In this document: piece by piece, positions 1 through 9,540 of the stretch | Position numbering within the stretch: position 1 is the stretch's first letter | Layout: the number at the start of each line of letters is the position of its first letter | Assembly: GCA_016713405.1 (NCBI GenBank) | Contig: JADJPF010000022.1 | Span: 186,001-250,000 of the forward strand | DNA length: 64,000 bases | Direction: 5' to 3' | Origin: Blastocatellia bacterium | GTDB lineage: Bacteria; Acidobacteriota; Blastocatellia; Chloracidobacteriales; JADJPF01 | The notes under the pieces: model-generated | Seen by the model: only the letters and a program-made list of their open reading frames with translations | What the model was told of the DNA's origin: nothing | Database searches by the model: none | Program-made: the position numbers and the translations under genes

Positions 1-2722
1 CCATCTCATTTTTTAATTGTCGAACGTTACCGGGCCAAGGAAAAGCTATTAGTGCTTCCATAGCCTTAGCTGAAAGGGTTAATTGCTTATTACATTTTTT
101 AGAAAAATCTTCTAAAAAGAAATTTACTAATATTGGGATATCTTCTTTTCGTTCTCGTAGTGAAGGGATATGGATACGAATTACATTAAGTCGATGAAAA
201 AGGTCTTCCCGAAAAAGCCCTTCTGAAACACATTTTTCTAAATCTCGGTTGGTAGCAGCAACAATTCTTACATCAGCTTTTACAGGTCGATCCTCGCCTA
301 CGGGATGAATTTCATGTTCCTGGAGAAAGCGTAACAATTTAGGTTGGACATGCATGGCAAGTTCGCCAATTTCATCTAAAAACAAAGTTCCACCCGTTGC
401 AGCACGAACAATGCCTAAACTATCTTTATCTGCCCCAGTAAACGCGCCTCGACGATGACCAAAAAGCCGACTTTCTACTAATTCGGCTGGTACTGCGGCA
501 CAATTAAAAGGTAAAAAAGGTTTTTCTGCTCTTTTACTATTATTATGAATACTACGCGCAATTAGCTCTTTACCTACTCCTGATTCTCCAGTAATTAAAA
601 CTGTTACATCTGAAGAGCGGATTTTTTGGATTCGCTCTAGCACTTTATTCATTGACGCGGACTGAGTAATAAAAGTAGCAAAAGCCTTTGAGGAAACAGC
701 TTTTACGGCTGTTGTATTTGTTCGGTTTGTACTACTGCGGGCTAGACTTCTTAATGTGCAATTTTCTAAACCTTGCTCAACTAGTTTTATAAGCGACTCA
801 AAATGTCCAATTCTGGCGGGATTTTTAGCTCGGTCAATTGTGGTGTATAAAATAAAGCGGCGTGCAGGAATGTCTGACTGGTTAGTATTATCTGATAGCA
901 ACCTAACTTTTACGCCTTCTGGTAGTTGTTGGCTTTTATTTAGAAAGCCTTGAACTTGTTCTGTAACTCGATCTACCACTTTTTGATCTGCACCACGAGC
1001 AGTAATTAGTTTTAAGCTATTATCTTGAGCCAAATCATAAATTATTGCTTGCTCATTTAATTCATCTCGAATAATAGTAGCAAGTTCACGTAGCAATAAG
1101 TCATGTGAAGAAGTAGCGGCAATTAAACGCTCAACCACTAGGGCATCAAGTGTCAACATTGGCAGATAAAGACGACCAGACATAGAAGTTCGTCTCATAT
1201 CTTCAATAGCTGCTACAGTTTTAGCGCGAGCCGGTTCAGCACGTAGATCAGAAAAAATCTTTAATGCTTTCTCTAAATGGCCTCTAGCCCGCTGCCTATC
1301 GGCAGTTTGTGATAGCACTAGCCCTATTTCATAATGAGAAAGACCTGCCTCATAGTTATAACTAATAGATTCTAAAATAGAAATACTTTGGGCAAGTGTA
1401 GAAATAGCTTGATCTTGAATTGCTTGTTGAGATTTAAGTTTCCCTTCAAGCCTGGAAACTATTCCAGAATGATAAAGATTTGGACTATCTTTCAAAAGCT
1501 TTTGGGCATTTTTTAAGCATTCTTCTGCTTCTGTAAGCTTATGTAGAGCAATATAAGTTTCTCCTAAATAGCCGTAAGTTTCTGCCATATCAACAATACG
1601 ACCTATTTTAGTTTCAATTGCTAAACAATGCTGAATATTGTTTAAGGCCCCTTCATAGTCAGCACGAGTAAAGGTCATTTGCCCAAAGGCTAACCAACTA
1701 GCAGCTTCCAGGGATTTTGCACCGCTTTCTACTGATAAAGTTAAAGCTCGTTTTAGGCTGCTTTCTGCAAGTTCAAATCGCCCTTGAAGAAAATGCAGTT
1801 TTCCTAAAGTAATAAATACAGCAGCCTCATCACGTCGGCTTTGTCCACCTTTTAAGAGACGCATTGCAGATTGAATAGTAGATTCGGCCCTTGACCAATC
1901 ACCAGTAAAAAGCAAAGCATCTGCTAAATTATTGTAGGCTAATGCACTAAAGTTTTTATCCTCTACATGCGACCAATGTTCTATAGCACGTTCATATTTT
2001 TGTACAGCTTTATGGATATTGCCTTCTTCAGTGTCGATAAAAGCTAAATTGCTAAATAATTTTCCTAAAATTAAATGGTCTGGAGGTGTTAATTGGTGGT
2101 CTTCTTCTTGTTCAAGAAGACTTAATCCCATTAAACAATCCTTTTTAGCTTCCTCTTGTCGGCCTTCAGTGCTATCAACTAAAGATAAATTCCAGTAAGT
2201 TTGTGCTAGTGAACGCACATCATTAACTAGACGTTGGGACTCCAGGGCAGTTAATAAATAATCTCGTGAGATTGAATATTCATCAATCATCCAATAAACA
2301 TAACCTAGCAAAGCATTAGCTGTACCAATACCAGCATCAAAGCGAAGCTGTGAATAAATACGTAAACTATTATTAGCATATGAGATAGCTTTGGGAGGCT
2401 CATTTAGCCAACGATACAGGCTAGCTAAACGAAATAGCACTTGTGCCATGTTTGGGCGAGGAATATCTAGTAGATTGACGCTTACCTCATACTTAGAAAG
2501 CGTTTTTAAGGCTTCTTGGTAGCGGCCAACATTTTCTAAAAGTTCAGCTAATTGACAACGAACTTCTACTTCCTGTTCAGTAGTTATTCTACCTGTAATT
2601 AAGACTTCACTAAGTAGAGCAATAGCTTTTTCACTATCACCACTTTTTAGTGCTATACGTCCAGCAGTTAATTTTTCTGTTAACTCTGTTGAGAGTACAA
2701 CCCATCGGCCTGTTGTCATCAT
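1..2722 (-). CDS. Sigma-54-dependent transcriptional activator with N-terminal TPR array (C-terminus cut by window edge)
   Basis: The reverse strand is open from an ATG pair at 2722/2719 to the left edge, giving about 907 residues. Roughly residues 1-480 are TPR-like helical repeats. A GAF-like linker follows, then a sigma-54 AAA+ domain with Walker A GESGVGKE (near residue 711), the sigma-54 contact loop GAFTGA and Walker B GGTLFLDEIGE. The R-finger region and the start of the C-terminal part are present, but the Fis-type DNA-binding helix lies outside the window. By family it is an activator of sigma-54 promoters. TPRs replace the usual receiver domain, so the input is probably a protein partner rather than phosphorylation. 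It is transcribed divergently from the two-component operon at 2991. Confidence 0.93.
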   Translation of the reverse strand, partial: MMTTGRWVVLSTELTEKLTAGRIALKSGDSEKAIALLSEVLITGRITTEQEVEVRCQLAELLENVGRYQEALKTLSKYEVSVNLLDIPRPNMAQVLFRLASLYRWLNEPPKAISYANNSLRIYSQLRFDAGIGTANALLGYVYWMIDEYSISRDYLLTALESQRLVNDVRSLAQTYWNLSLVDSTEGRQEEAKKDCLMGLSLLEQEEDHQLTPPDHLILGKLFSNLAFIDTEEGNIHKAVQKYERAIEHWSHVEDKNFSALAYNNLADALLFTGDWSRAESTIQSAMRLLKGGQSRRDEAAVFITLGKLHFLQGRFELAESSLKRALTLSVESGAKSLEAASWLAFGQMTFTRADYEGALNNIQHCLAIETKIGRIVDMAETYGYLGETYIALHKLTEAEECLKNAQKLLKDSPNLYHSGIVSRLEGKLKSQQAIQDQAISTLAQSISILESISYNYEAGLSHYEIGLVLSQTADRQRARGHLEKALKIFSDLRAEPARAKTVAAIEDMRRTSMSGRLYLPMLTLDALVVERLIAATSSHDLLLRELATIIRDELNEQAIIYDLAQDNSLKLITARGADQKVVDRVTEQVQGFLNKSQQLPEGVKVRLLSDNTNQSDIPARRFILYTTIDRAKNPARIGHFESLIKLVEQGLENCTLRSLARSSTNRTNTTAVKAVSSKAFATFITQSASMNKVLERIQKIRSSDVTVLITGESGVGKELIARSIHNNSKRAEKPFLPFNCAAVPAELVESRLFGHRRGAFTGADKDSLGIVRAATGGTLFLDEIGELAMHVQPKLLRFLQEHEIHPVGEDRPVKADVRIVAATNRDLEKCVSEGLFREDLFHRLNVIRIHIPSLRERKEDIPILVNFFLEDFSKKCNKQLTLSAKAMEALIAFPWPGNVRQLKNEM

Positions 2723-2860
2723 GTGTCCTCATTTTGGTTAGCTGTAATTTGCTAATTTATATATTTTTTAATGCTAACCATAAATATCCTATCAATTTAT
2801 GTAAGAAAAAATTTTTGGAAATTTGTTGATATTAAGACTTAAACAGAAGGAAAGTTTACA

Positions 2861-2938
2861 ATGATGAAACAATTATGCAATCCAAATATTTGTATTTCAA
2901 GATTTTTCCGAAATCCTAACACATTGCTTTTGTGCTAA
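2861..2938 (+). other. Possible 25-residue small ORF in the divergent intergenic region
   Basis: An ATG-ATG start follows AGAAGGAAA at a plausible ribosome-binding distance and opens a 25-codon frame ending in TAA. The peptide is basic and hydrophobic with three Cys and resembles nothing I recognise. It lies 52 bp upstream of the response regulator gene, so it could be a leader peptide or chance. The rest of 2723-2990 is AT-rich divergent promoter space with no clear operator. Confidence 0.22.
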
Positions 2939-2990
2939 ACTTGGTAAACAAAGCCCAAAACAAATCTTATTACCTTATAAGGTTAAAATT

Positions 2991-4379
2991 ATGCCTAAAC
3001 CCAAAGTAACAATTGTTGATGATGAAGCCAGTTCCAGGCAAGGATTAAGCGAACTTTTAGCAGCCTGGGGTTATGAAACTTCCCAAGCTGTTGATGGGAT
3101 GGAAGCTTTTCATCTAATCCAATCTATTAAGCCTGATGTAGTAATTAGCGACGTAATTATGCCCCGTTTAGACGGCTTTGGATTGCTTCGTGAAATTCGT
3201 GATGTAATGCCCAATATCATAATTATTATTCTTACAGGTCAAGGTAATATTGAAATGGCTGTTCGGGCAATTCAAGAAGAAGGTGCATTTTATTATTTAG
3301 AAAAGCCTGTTGACCCACTAAAACTTAAAGTCGTGTTGTCAAAAGCTGTAGATTATGGTTCAACTCGTCGGGAAAATGAATCTCTTCGTCGCCAACTCTC
3401 AGACTATGGTATTTTTGACCATTTAGTTGGGGCATCGCTTCCAATGCGAGAAGTTTACACATTAATAGAACAAGTCGCCCCAAGTTCTGCATCTGTACTA
3501 ATTACAGGTGAATCAGGAACAGGTAAAGAAATGGTAGCTCGTACAATTCATAATCTTAGTCCTCGTAAAGGTGCGCCATTTGTAGCAATAAACTGCTCTG
3601 CAATTCCTGAAACATTGATGGAATCAGAACTTTTTGGTCATGAACGAGGAAGCTTTACAGGAGCTTATGAAAGGCGTATGGGATGTTTTGAGCTTGCTCA
3701 TACAGGAACATTGCTACTAGATGAAATTGCAGAAATGCCGCCAATTCTACAAGCTAAGCTCTTAAGAGTTCTGGAAGAACGTCATGTTCGACGATTAGGC
3801 AGTTCTAAAGAAATTCCTGTTGATGTTCGTGTAATAGCCGCAACTAATAAAGATCCAATGGAAGCAATAAAGAGAAATGAGTTTAGAGAAGACCTTCTTT
3901 ATCGTCTCAATGTAATTACAATAAAATTACCTTCTTTAAGAGAAAAGCGAGATGATATCCCTCTACTAGCTCAACATATGATAGATGACCTTTCACGTAA
4001 ACATCGCCGTCCAGTACGTATTATTACTTCTGAAGCTCTTAATATGCTTTTAGCTCATAACTGGCCCGGTAATGTTAGAGAATTACGAAATGTGATTGAA
4101 AGGGCTGTAATTATTTGTGATAAAGACCAAATAGAAAAACGCCATTTACCACCACATTTATTAGACCGCGAGCCAGAATACCCAAAGGAAATTCTGTCAA
4201 TTCCCGTAGGTATTCCATTAGAAGAAGTAGAACGTCAAGTAATTCTAAATACTTTAGTGAAAACAGATAACAATAAAACTAGAGCAGCAGAAATTTTGCA
4301 AATTAGCTTAAAAACTCTTCATAATAAACTAAAATTTTATCGTGAAGCTGATCATAAAACGGACGATAAACAAGAATAA
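2991..4379 (+). CDS. NtrC-family two-component response regulator
   Basis: The protein has 462 residues. A receiver domain (1-120) carries the acidic pair D10/D11, the phospho-acceptor D54, T82 and K105. The sigma-54 AAA+ domain follows, with Walker A GESGTGKE at 173-180, the GSFTGA loop and Walker B TLLLDEIAEM. A Fis-type helix-turn-helix with NNKTRAAEILQIS closes the protein. All catalytic residues are present, so it should be a phosphorylation-switched activator of sigma-54 promoters. The histidine kinase gene begins 8 bp after its stop and is almost certainly its partner in one operon. The regulated genes cannot be told from the sequence. Confidence 0.95.
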   Translation: MPKPKVTIVDDEASSRQGLSELLAAWGYETSQAVDGMEAFHLIQSIKPDVVISDVIMPRLDGFGLLREIRDVMPNIIIIILTGQGNIEMAVRAIQEEGAFYYLEKPVDPLKLKVVLSKAVDYGSTRRENESLRRQLSDYGIFDHLVGASLPMREVYTLIEQVAPSSASVLITGESGTGKEMVARTIHNLSPRKGAPFVAINCSAIPETLMESELFGHERGSFTGAYERRMGCFELAHTGTLLLDEIAEMPPILQAKLLRVLEERHVRRLGSSKEIPVDVRVIAATNKDPMEAIKRNEFREDLLYRLNVITIKLPSLREKRDDIPLLAQHMIDDLSRKHRRPVRIITSEALNMLLAHNWPGNVRELRNVIERAVIICDKDQIEKRHLPPHLLDREPEYPKEILSIPVGIPLEEVERQVILNTLVKTDNNKTRAAEILQISLKTLHNKLKFYREADHKTDDKQE

Positions 4380-4387
4380 TTATTCTT

Positions 4388-6211
4388 ATGACTTCAAAAT
4401 CACAAGTAATTTCCCATCAATTAAAATTAATAAGTGTGTTAGTTTTTAGTGTCGTTTTACTATTACTTATAACAAATCTCACTTACTTAATTACATCTAA
4501 ACTAGAGTATGTAGACTCACGAGTAGCTTTACATAAAACAGAAATAGCTGCTTTGATAGAAACCTGCATTAAAAGCGAAAAAGACAAGTCTGCAACAATA
4601 CTAATTAAATCAGACAATAATTTACAAGCAACACTGCAAACAGCCCTAAATCAATTAGAAGTAGCTAAATATATTGCTATTACAGATGAAAGCGAAAAAC
4701 CTTTGGCTGTTGCTGCAACAAATCAAGTAGCAGAACTAGATTTTTCAGAGCCAGATATTAAAAATCTTAGAGACTCTAATATTTTTATTCAAGCAATTGT
4801 TTTACTTTGGGGTCAAAATTCTTATCAATATTCTTTTCCTCTTACGCTAGGGCGTGATGAAGAAGGCCAAAATTATGGTGTAAAAATACGTTTTGCTATT
4901 TTAACCTCAAATATTAGAATGCTTTTTTTAGATGCTTTGTTAGTTAACCTAATTTTACTTTTTACCAGCATTGTTGCTGCCGCAATCATCGCGCTTAAAT
5001 CTGCTGATTTAATTACTAAACCTTTAGACGCACTCTCCAATCAATTAGAAAAGCTTGAAAAAGGTGAAGTTATCCAAGATGAAGAAACCTCTAAAATTCA
5101 AACTATGCCTAATAGCTTAAAGTTAAAGCTAAAACTACTTGGCAACCGCATGGCAGGCGAGCGCAACGAACTAGAAACAACTAAAGGACAGCTAACACAA
5201 ATTATTGGAAAAATAGAAGAGCGTCTTTTAATGCTTAACCCTGATAAACAGGTGGTTTTAATGAGTCCAAAAGTTGATCATTTGCTAGGTGTAGCAGGCA
5301 TTGATTTAGTCGGAGCAAAATTAAGCGATCGACTAGGCTCAAACCATCCTCTTATTGATTTAGTAGACCGTGTAGACCAATCACATACTTCTGTGGAAAA
5401 CCTAGTTATTGTTAAACATATAGGTGAACAGGCGCGTCAAATTCTAGCTTCTGCCCAATATATAGAAGATCGTTCCGGCCCCATTGGAATTTTAATTAGC
5501 TTACGCGACTTTGATTCTTTTCGACAATTTCAGTCTCAATTAGATTATTCTGATAAGTTAGCTGCATTAGGTCGTATTACTTCGGGTGTAGCCCATGAAG
5601 TTAAAAATCCACTTAATGCAATGGTAATTCATCTAGAAATTTTACGCTCTAAACTTGACCAACCTGGTGCAGATATTACACCTCAGCTTGATATTTTAAG
5701 CTCAGAAATTAAACGTCTAGATCGTGTAGTACAAACCTTCTTAAACTTTACTCGTCCAGTTAAAGTTAACCTAGTCCCAATAGATCTTAATGACCTAGTA
5801 CATCAAGTTACTCGTTTAGCCGCAGCAGAAGCAGCCGCTAGCCAAGTTGATATCTTAGAAGAACTTAGCCCAGAATTTTTACGCGTCAATGGTGATGCTG
5901 ATCTATTAAAACAAACTTTACTAAATATTATTATTAATGGTTGTCAAGCTATGCCCAAAGGAGGCCCTCTAACAGTAAAAAGTAAAAGAACAGGTAACTA
6001 TGCTGTAGTAACTATTTCTGATCGTGGTGTAGGTATTCCACCAGAACTACAACATAAGATCTTCCAACTTTATTACACAACCAAACCAAAAGGTAATGGA
6101 ATAGGTCTAGCAAACGCATTTAGAACCATTCAGCTACATAATGGACGTATTGAATTTGAGTCAACAACAGATGTTGGAACAAAATTTAAGATCTACTTAC
6201 CAGAAGTTTAA
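4388..6211 (+). CDS. Membrane sensor histidine kinase, partner of the NtrC-type regulator
   Basis: The protein has 607 residues. There is an N-terminal membrane segment (about 13-36), a periplasmic sensing region, and a second membrane segment (about 180-205) followed by a HAMP-like linker. A PAS-like segment precedes the dimerisation helix with the H-box GVAHEVKNPLNAM (His near 402). The HATPase domain has an N-box (NIIINGCQAM), G1 DRGVGIP and G2 GNGIGLA. It is NtrB-like in layout and should autophosphorylate on His and pass phosphate to D54 of the upstream regulator. The ligand is unknown. Confidence 0.94.
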   Translation: MTSKSQVISHQLKLISVLVFSVVLLLLITNLTYLITSKLEYVDSRVALHKTEIAALIETCIKSEKDKSATILIKSDNNLQATLQTALNQLEVAKYIAITDESEKPLAVAATNQVAELDFSEPDIKNLRDSNIFIQAIVLLWGQNSYQYSFPLTLGRDEEGQNYGVKIRFAILTSNIRMLFLDALLVNLILLFTSIVAAAIIALKSADLITKPLDALSNQLEKLEKGEVIQDEETSKIQTMPNSLKLKLKLLGNRMAGERNELETTKGQLTQIIGKIEERLLMLNPDKQVVLMSPKVDHLLGVAGIDLVGAKLSDRLGSNHPLIDLVDRVDQSHTSVENLVIVKHIGEQARQILASAQYIEDRSGPIGILISLRDFDSFRQFQSQLDYSDKLAALGRITSGVAHEVKNPLNAMVIHLEILRSKLDQPGADITPQLDILSSEIKRLDRVVQTFLNFTRPVKVNLVPIDLNDLVHQVTRLAAAEAAASQVDILEELSPEFLRVNGDADLLKQTLLNIIINGCQAMPKGGPLTVKSKRTGNYAVVTISDRGVGIPPELQHKIFQLYYTTKPKGNGIGLANAFRTIQLHNGRIEFESTTDVGTKFKIYLPEV

Positions 6212-6351
6212 TTTTTAGTAGTAGAAAAGTTTCTGATCGGCCAAGTGGCTTGTTTTTATAGCTTTTTGACAATTTGCAAATAATTTAACTTTTAGACTTG
6301 CCTTTTAAGTCAACAAGTGTTTTACTATGTTTTAGATGGAGGTAAAAGTTA

Positions 6352-6831
6352 ATGTTATTTATCAAGAAAATTTCACATCTTTTCTTAGCTTTATTTTTAG
6401 TAGCTACCCTAGCACAAGTTAATTTAGCTAAAGCTACTGATAATGACGATGATGAGGAAATCATAGCAGAATCAACAGAAAGTAAACGTCCTCGCCGAGT
6501 ACGTGCTGAAAGTGTAGAGGATTCTGAGCGTAATAGCGTAAGTGTAAGCCGTAATAGAAAACATGGGATTGTTCGACGTGGTGTAGTTGGTACAGGCAAA
6601 GGCACAGCTTATTTAGCTAAAGGTGGGGCAAAGGGTGTAGCTGGCGGAGCTAGAGGAGTGGCTATTGGTTCTAAAGGTGCCGCAATAGGAACAACTATTG
6701 GTTCCACTGCTGCTGCAAAAGCAACAGCTACCGCAGCAACCTCAACCGCAGGTGGAACAGCCTATTTAGCTAAAGGTGCTGCAAAAGGAACTAAATCTGG
6801 CTTTAATGCTGTAGTTGGAGCATTTAAATAG
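6352..6831 (+). CDS. Small secreted Gly/Ala-rich repeat protein
   Basis: A good ribosome-binding site (GATGGAGG) precedes the ATG. The 159-residue product has a signal peptide (about 1-28, ending near LAKATD), an acidic stretch DNDDDEE, a basic Arg-rich segment, then a low-complexity Gly/Ala/Thr region. The unit GTAYLAKG(G/A)AKG occurs twice (near 83 and 135). The alternating GSKGAAIG and GTTIGSTAAAK pattern resembles glycine-zipper membrane-inserting repeats, but I do not recognise the family. It is a single gene downstream of the two-component operon. Confidence 0.75.
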   Translation: MLFIKKISHLFLALFLVATLAQVNLAKATDNDDDEEIIAESTESKRPRRVRAESVEDSERNSVSVSRNRKHGIVRRGVVGTGKGTAYLAKGGAKGVAGGARGVAIGSKGAAIGTTIGSTAAAKATATAATSTAGGTAYLAKGAAKGTKSGFNAVVGAFK

Positions 6832-6838
6832 GCAAACA

Positions 6839-6955
6839 AGACCTGCCCTAAAGGACATGTCTATTACCAGGTGCTACTACGTAGCACAAAAGCTTTATTT
6901 CTTATAAGCCCTAGAAGGGCTTCTGAAAATAGACCTGTCCTTCAGGGCGGGTCTA
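6839..6955. repeat. Palindromic element with 27-bp imperfect outer arms and two internal hairpins
   Basis: Arms at 6839-6865 and 6929-6955 are inverted copies with about three mismatches (AGACCTGCCC... pairs with ...GGGCGGGTCT). Between them are two perfect small hairpins, GTGCTAC-TAC-GTAGCAC and AAGCCCT-AGA-AGGGCTT. The folded form would be a three-way, cloverleaf-like structure. The gross plan (outer arms plus two hairpins) matches the dispersed elements near 39.7 and 62.4 kb, though the sequence differs. It resembles a REP/REPIN or MITE-like non-autonomous element. A separate hairpin CTTATCA/TGATAAG follows at about 6965-6986. Confidence 0.7.
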
Positions 6956-7049
6956 TTTTATTGAGCTTATCAGGTTTAGTTGATAAGCAACTTGACACTT
7001 TTGCAAAGCATCCCACCGCCAAGCAAATTTACTGGGAGGCGATCCGGGT

Positions 7050-7736
7050 ATGCAATGTCAAGGTTGTGGTACAGCTATTAAAAAAGCTGGAAAAAATTGT
7101 CCTGCTTGTGGAGTAGAAATAACAGCTATTTCTACAGCTATAATTGCTCCACAAATTCGCACAAATACATTAGAACCAAGTTTTATAAATGAATTATCTC
7201 CTGCCTTAGCATCTGGAATAGGAGCTAAAGTTAAATTAAATGGTCAAGTTAATAATGAAAAATTAGCTTCTGCTTTAGTTACTGAAAAACCTTTATCTAA
7301 TTCTTTTGCTAGCAATATGATTAACCCTCCTCCATCAGCAATGACTAAAGAAACAACTCCCCCTACAGAAGTTTTACAATTTACCTGTAGACGCTGCAAC
7401 AATGAGTTAAAACCCGCTGCAAAATTCTGCTCCGTTTGTGGTACAACAACAGAACCAAGTACACTAGAAAGAAGTCTTAAGTATATTCAAAATATTTCCC
7501 AAGATGGCTTTAGCTTAGCAAAATCTCATATTAGTCAAAACACTTTACCTATTGCTACAACTATATCAGTAGTATTAGCTAGTCTTTGTCTACTAGCAGC
7601 ATTTTTTCAATATTTGATCCCAACAAGTGTTGACGATCCATCAGCCTCACCATTAATCTATCATCTACGTAGTATCGAATTTCTTCTAGTGGCACTAGTT
7701 TTTGTGGTAGCAGGTTCAATTTTTAATCGTCGTTAA
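7050..7736 (+). CDS. Double zinc-ribbon membrane protein
   Basis: The ATG follows GGGAGG (7034-7039). The 228-residue protein has an N-terminal zinc ribbon (CQGCG...CPACG, residues 3-22) and a second one near residues 112-130 (CRRCN...CSVCG), separated by a Ser/Thr/Pro-rich linker. Two hydrophobic segments sit at the C-terminus (about 172-195 and 208-225). The ribbons should face the cytoplasm, with the protein anchored by its tail. Such proteins are common but functionally undefined. It has no clear operon partner. Confidence 0.85.
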   Translation: MQCQGCGTAIKKAGKNCPACGVEITAISTAIIAPQIRTNTLEPSFINELSPALASGIGAKVKLNGQVNNEKLASALVTEKPLSNSFASNMINPPPSAMTKETTPPTEVLQFTCRRCNNELKPAAKFCSVCGTTTEPSTLERSLKYIQNISQDGFSLAKSHISQNTLPIATTISVVLASLCLLAAFFQYLIPTSVDDPSASPLIYHLRSIEFLLVALVFVVAGSIFNRR

Positions 7737-7806
7737 TTGTTTTTAATTGTTCGTCGTTATTAATTGATAAACCCTGTTGCCTAGCTCCTTGTGCCGAAGG
7801 CAACAG

Positions 7807-9195
7807 ATGCAAAAAAATAGCTCTACTCCATCACCCGCTAGTAGCAGCAAGCCTATTAGCGCGGCATATTCTTATTACGCGCTAGTCATCTTTTCATTGC
7901 TTAATCTACTTAATTATGTTGATAGATTTATCTTTTCCGCACTAATACCAAATATCAAAGCTGATATGCACTTTACAGATGCACAGATAGGTTATATGGG
8001 TAGTGCATTTACTATTGTTTATACAATTTTTTCTCCTCTTTATGGGTATTTAGCAGATCGACGCGCTCGAACAAGTTTAATTTCTTCTGGTGTAGCTATT
8101 TGGAGTATTGCAACTGCGGCAGCAGGACTAGCACAAAATTATTGGCAAATGTTGATTGCTCGTGCTGCTGTTGGAATTGGAGAAGCTAGTTACGCAACTA
8201 TCTCGCCTGGTTTTCTTTCTGATTATTTTGACCGTAGCAAAAGAGGGATTGCATTTGGTATTTTTTTTACTGCTGTTCCCTTGGGTCAAGCTCTTGGTTA
8301 TATTTTAGCAGGTAAACTTTCCCCACCTGATGTTTTGGGCTGGCGATATACTTTCTTTGTTGTAGGTATTCCAGGTCTATTGATGGCTCTAGCAGCACAT
8401 TTTTTACGTGAGCCAGAACGAGGAAAATTAGACCAAGTTGAGCAAGAAAAACCCTTAGAAAAAACTGATAGCAATTCTAGTTCCCCAGCAAATGACTCTC
8501 TATTAAGTAGTTATAAAATCTTGATTAAAACCTATCCTTATATAATTGCTACTTTAGGTTATTCTGCGCTTACCTTTGCATTAGGTTCTCTATCTTATTG
8601 GGGACTAGAATTATTAGTTTCCAACAAAGGAATAGAAAAAGAGATTGCCAGCGTAAAACTAGGACTTTATGTTACTTTTGGCGGGCTTTTAGGGACGCTT
8701 ATGGGTGGTTGGATAGGAGATAAATTACTTAAATGGTTTAAAGGAGGCTATTTTTTAGTTTGTGCCTTTAGCGCGCTTTTATCATCTATTCCTCTAACCA
8801 TAGTGCTTTCATCATCTAACCCAGACACTATTTTTACAGCTATTTTTATTACTGTTTTTCTATTCTTTTTAGGTAACGGGCCGGTAAATGCCATTGTAGT
8901 AAATTCTGTGCCGCCTCATGTTCGTGCTACTGCTGTTGCAACTACAATTTTATCTATCCATGTTTTAGGTGATGCAATTTCCCAGCCGTTAGTAGGTATA
9001 ATTTCTACTTGGATAACAAAACAAGGCTATGTCCCTGCTTTTATAACACCTGTTACTAATTTATTAGGCTTAGGTGCTAATCAAAGCCTAGCAATTGCAA
9101 TGTTGATTACTCCAATAGCTTTAGCAATTTCTGGCTTACTATTTTTTTTAGGCTTAGTTGACAGAGAAAACTTTAAGAAAAATCATGATTTCTAG
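7807..9195 (+). CDS. MFS transporter, spinster-like
   Basis: A frame opens at TTG 7777, but the ATG at 7807 has a GAAGG motif just upstream and is the better start, giving 462 residues. About twelve membrane segments are visible. The N-terminal half has NYVDRFIFSALIPNI and the MFS loop-2 motif GYLADRRART, a combination typical of the spinster-homolog branch. A cytoplasmic loop rich in Glu/Lys/Ser lies mid-protein (about 205-235). By family it exports or imports an amphipathic small molecule across the inner membrane; the substrate is unknown. Confidence 0.9.
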   Translation: MQKNSSTPSPASSSKPISAAYSYYALVIFSLLNLLNYVDRFIFSALIPNIKADMHFTDAQIGYMGSAFTIVYTIFSPLYGYLADRRARTSLISSGVAIWSIATAAAGLAQNYWQMLIARAAVGIGEASYATISPGFLSDYFDRSKRGIAFGIFFTAVPLGQALGYILAGKLSPPDVLGWRYTFFVVGIPGLLMALAAHFLREPERGKLDQVEQEKPLEKTDSNSSSPANDSLLSSYKILIKTYPYIIATLGYSALTFALGSLSYWGLELLVSNKGIEKEIASVKLGLYVTFGGLLGTLMGGWIGDKLLKWFKGGYFLVCAFSALLSSIPLTIVLSSSNPDTIFTAIFITVFLFFLGNGPVNAIVVNSVPPHVRATAVATTILSIHVLGDAISQPLVGIISTWITKQGYVPAFITPVTNLLGLGANQSLAIAMLITPIALAISGLLFFLGLVDRENFKKNHDF

Positions 9196-9278
9196 GAGCA
9201 AATAATCAACAAAATTAATACAGTGTAAACAAAAAGATTTTGTGTATTATTAAATCCCCTTTAAGTTCAAGGTAAGTT

Positions 9279-9483
9279 ATGTCTAACGAAGTAGGTTTAC
9301 CAGACAAATTTACTACAGCTAATAATCTATTTGTCTTTGAAAGTTAGAAAAATCAGAAAAACCTAAACAAAAAATTTATCTCAAACTCAAGTAGTTGCAA
9401 AAAAGCCAGTTAGAATAATTTCATTTTTATTATTTGGTCTGTTTTTAATAATTTACTGGTATTTTTTTATTAAACAAAGATAA
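9279..9483 (+). pseudogene. Small single-span membrane protein, frame broken twice
   Basis: ATG at 9279 encodes MSNEVGLPDKF..., which stops early. Adding one A to the AAA run near 9340 continues as KLEKSEKPKQKIYLK, and one A added to the AAA run near 9390 continues to TAA 9481-9483. The repaired 68-residue protein has a charged N-terminus and one C-terminal membrane helix (about 48-64, ISFLLFGLFLIIYWYFF). Both repairs are at homopolymers, so sequencing error is as likely as decay. The family is not recognised. Confidence 0.5.
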
Positions 9484-9540
9484 TTAATTTACCACTTATC
9501 TTTTAGTGGAATATTAAATTGCTGTTAGCTAAATAGTGTA

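Noticed and set aside
756..953. Plus-strand frame of 65 codons
   Set aside because: It lies antisense within the sigma-54 activator, whose reading is supported by strong motifs.
6871..7116. 81-codon frame across the cloverleaf element
   Set aside because: It reads through a palindromic repeat and overlaps the well-supported zinc-ribbon gene in another frame.
7777..7806. TTG 7777 as start of the MFS gene
   Set aside because: No ribosome-binding site precedes it, the added ten residues are not membrane-protein-like, and ATG 7807 has GAAGG upstream.
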